NCBI GenBank assembly: GCA_023253435.1 | Contig: JALRGJ010000088.1 | Coordinates: 1 to 5,560 of the forward strand | DNA length: 5,560 nt | Source: Ilumatobacteraceae bacterium | GTDB taxonomy: Bacteria; Actinomycetota; Acidimicrobiia; Acidimicrobiales; Ilumatobacteraceae | Reading direction: 5' to 3' | In this document: positions 4,644 to 5,560 of the stretch, in pieces | Layout of the letters: each line of letters starts with the position of its first letter | How positions within the stretch are numbered: the stretch's first letter is position 1 | Notes under the pieces: generated by a model | Databases searched by the model: none | Told to the model about the DNA's origin: nothing | The model's input: only the letters and a program-made list of their open reading frames with translations | Made by a program: the position numbers and the translations under genes

Positions 4644-5560
4644 ATGCCTGTTCAGTTCGGAGTTCACATTGGGGCTCAAAACGCAACAGTGCAAGAGCTA
4701 CGAACTCTCTGGAAATACCTAGATTCACACGGAGCTGATTGGATCTCTCTGTGGGATCACCTCTATGAGGCTCCGCCTGCAGGTGGTACGCAGCCTCACT
4801 TCGAGGCATTTTCCATGTTGGGTGCTTTGGCAGTGGACACCTCGCACGCGCGACTTGGCTGTTTAGTGTTTTGCTCTCAGTACAGAAACATTGGATTGCT
4901 CATGAAGGGTGCAATCTCTGTTGATCATCTTTCTGGCGGCCGATTTGAACTGGGGATGGGAAGCGGTTGGCATGAGCAGGAAGCCGCCGCTTTCGGATTC
5001 GATTTTCCCTCTCAAGGTGATCGCTTCAAAGTATTAGAAGGCCAACTCCAAGCCATCAACAAATGGAGAAATGGTGAGAGAGTCACTCAATCTTCGCCCA
5101 GTGTTGAATTGTCAGAGGCCTCTATGGTGCCTGGCCCTCAAGGTCAATTACCTGTGTGGATAGGTGGACTTGGGCCAAAGCAAACCTTGCGCATGGCTGG
5201 GGCATATGCAAATGGCTGGAATGCCGCTTATGCAAGCCCTAGTCAATACAAAGAGCTCAATGGAATATTGGATGACTGGTGTGGGAAAGCTGGACGTCAA
5301 CCATCTGATGTTGAGCGCAGTATCAATCTGTCTTTTGGATTAAGCACAGAAGATGTAGCCATTGTTAAATCTCAACTCACTGATCAATGGGGTGGGGCTG
5401 CGGAAAGAATTATTTCTGGTTCGCTCTTAGGTAGACCAGAAGATGCAATGGAACAAATTGCACCGTTCGTAGAAGCTGGTGCACAAATGGTGAACATTGC
5501 AATTAGGCCACCGTGGGACCAGGAGTTGCTTGCTGAATACATAGAGCGCATTGTTCCCAT
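4644..5560 (+). CDS. LLM-class (luciferase-like) F420-dependent oxidoreductase, 3' end outside window
   Basis: An uninterrupted frame starts at ATG 4644-4646 and is still open at the last base, giving 305 residues of a TIM-barrel flavin/F420 oxidoreductase of usual length about 300-350, so little is missing. Recognisable parts are the N-terminal strand VQFGVHIG; WISLWDHLYE (33-42); the block RLGCLVFCSQYRNIGLL (70-86); DHLSGGRFELGMGSGWHEQE (94-113), the hallmark of the luciferase-like family; and LPVWIGGLGPKQTLRMAGAY (169-188), a typical later strand/phosphate-binding region. The pattern resembles the Rv1855c-like group annotated as probable F420-dependent, but cofactor F420 rather than FMN is inferred from family, not shown. 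The start lies 2 bp after the dehydrogenase TGA with no clear Shine-Dalgarno, which suggests translational coupling. The substrate is unknown; co-location suggests a role in the same lipid or acyl-CoA degradation route. Confidence 0.9.
   Translation, partial: MPVQFGVHIGAQNATVQELRTLWKYLDSHGADWISLWDHLYEAPPAGGTQPHFEAFSMLGALAVDTSHARLGCLVFCSQYRNIGLLMKGAISVDHLSGGRFELGMGSGWHEQEAAAFGFDFPSQGDRFKVLEGQLQAINKWRNGERVTQSSPSVELSEASMVPGPQGQLPVWIGGLGPKQTLRMAGAYANGWNAAYASPSQYKELNGILDDWCGKAGRQPSDVERSINLSFGLSTEDVAIVKSQLTDQWGGAAERIISGSLLGRPEDAMEQIAPFVEAGAQMVNIAIRPPWDQELLAEYIERIVP

Noticed and set aside
1..5560. CRISPR array, insertion sequence, integrase, phage or defence genes
   Set aside because: No periodic repeats, transposase or recombinase motifs, or phage-like proteins were seen on either strand.

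Overview
The window looks like chromosome of an actinomycete of moderate GC, most plausibly an Acidimicrobiia-like or freshwater/marine actinobacterium. The hints are a luciferase-like oxidoreductase of an F420-type family, an actinobacterial FadE-type acyl-CoA dehydrogenase, and a small coiled-coil/membrane protein whose N-terminal block is familiar from Actinomycetota. The assignment is inference; no marker gene is present.

Layout. Bases 1-249 hold the 3' end of an EamA/DMT-type transporter interrupted by an in-frame TAG. This stretch is about 63% GC (hand count of 1-240), while lines sampled further right lie around 43-52%. A complete tRNA-Gly(GCC) with encoded CCA follows (264-339), then a strong, probably bidirectional terminator. 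On the minus strand, 383-2616 is a two-gene operon: a PheA/TfdB-type FAD monooxygenase followed, with an ATGA overlap, by a MarR-family regulator. A perfect 9+2+9 palindrome lies over the predicted promoter of this operon and is the obvious operator. At 2804-3079 (minus) is a 91-residue coiled-coil/TM protein of unknown function. After about 300 bp without a gene, a plus-strand pair encodes an acyl-CoA dehydrogenase (3388-4641) and, 2 bp later, a luciferase-like (LLM) oxidoreductase that runs off the window (4644-5560).

Main observation. The regulator/monooxygenase operon is bracketed by a roughly 50-bp imperfect direct repeat: the 3' end of the tRNA-Gly gene plus its terminator (324-374), and a second copy of the same material (2748-2799). 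The second copy carries a base that would make the acceptor stem fully Watson-Crick, where the present tRNA has a T-G wobble. The simplest reading is that a roughly 2.4-kb catabolic/detoxification cassette entered at the tRNA 3' end, replaced that end with its own copy and pushed the native end to the far side. No integrase is visible inside it.

How the genes may work together. MarR probably represses its own operon until a phenolic or other aromatic ligand releases it from the palindrome, allowing synthesis of the hydroxylase. The acyl-CoA dehydrogenase and LLM oxidoreductase form a separate, probably co-transcribed pair for acyl-CoA or other lipid/side-chain oxidation; their substrates cannot be read from sequence.
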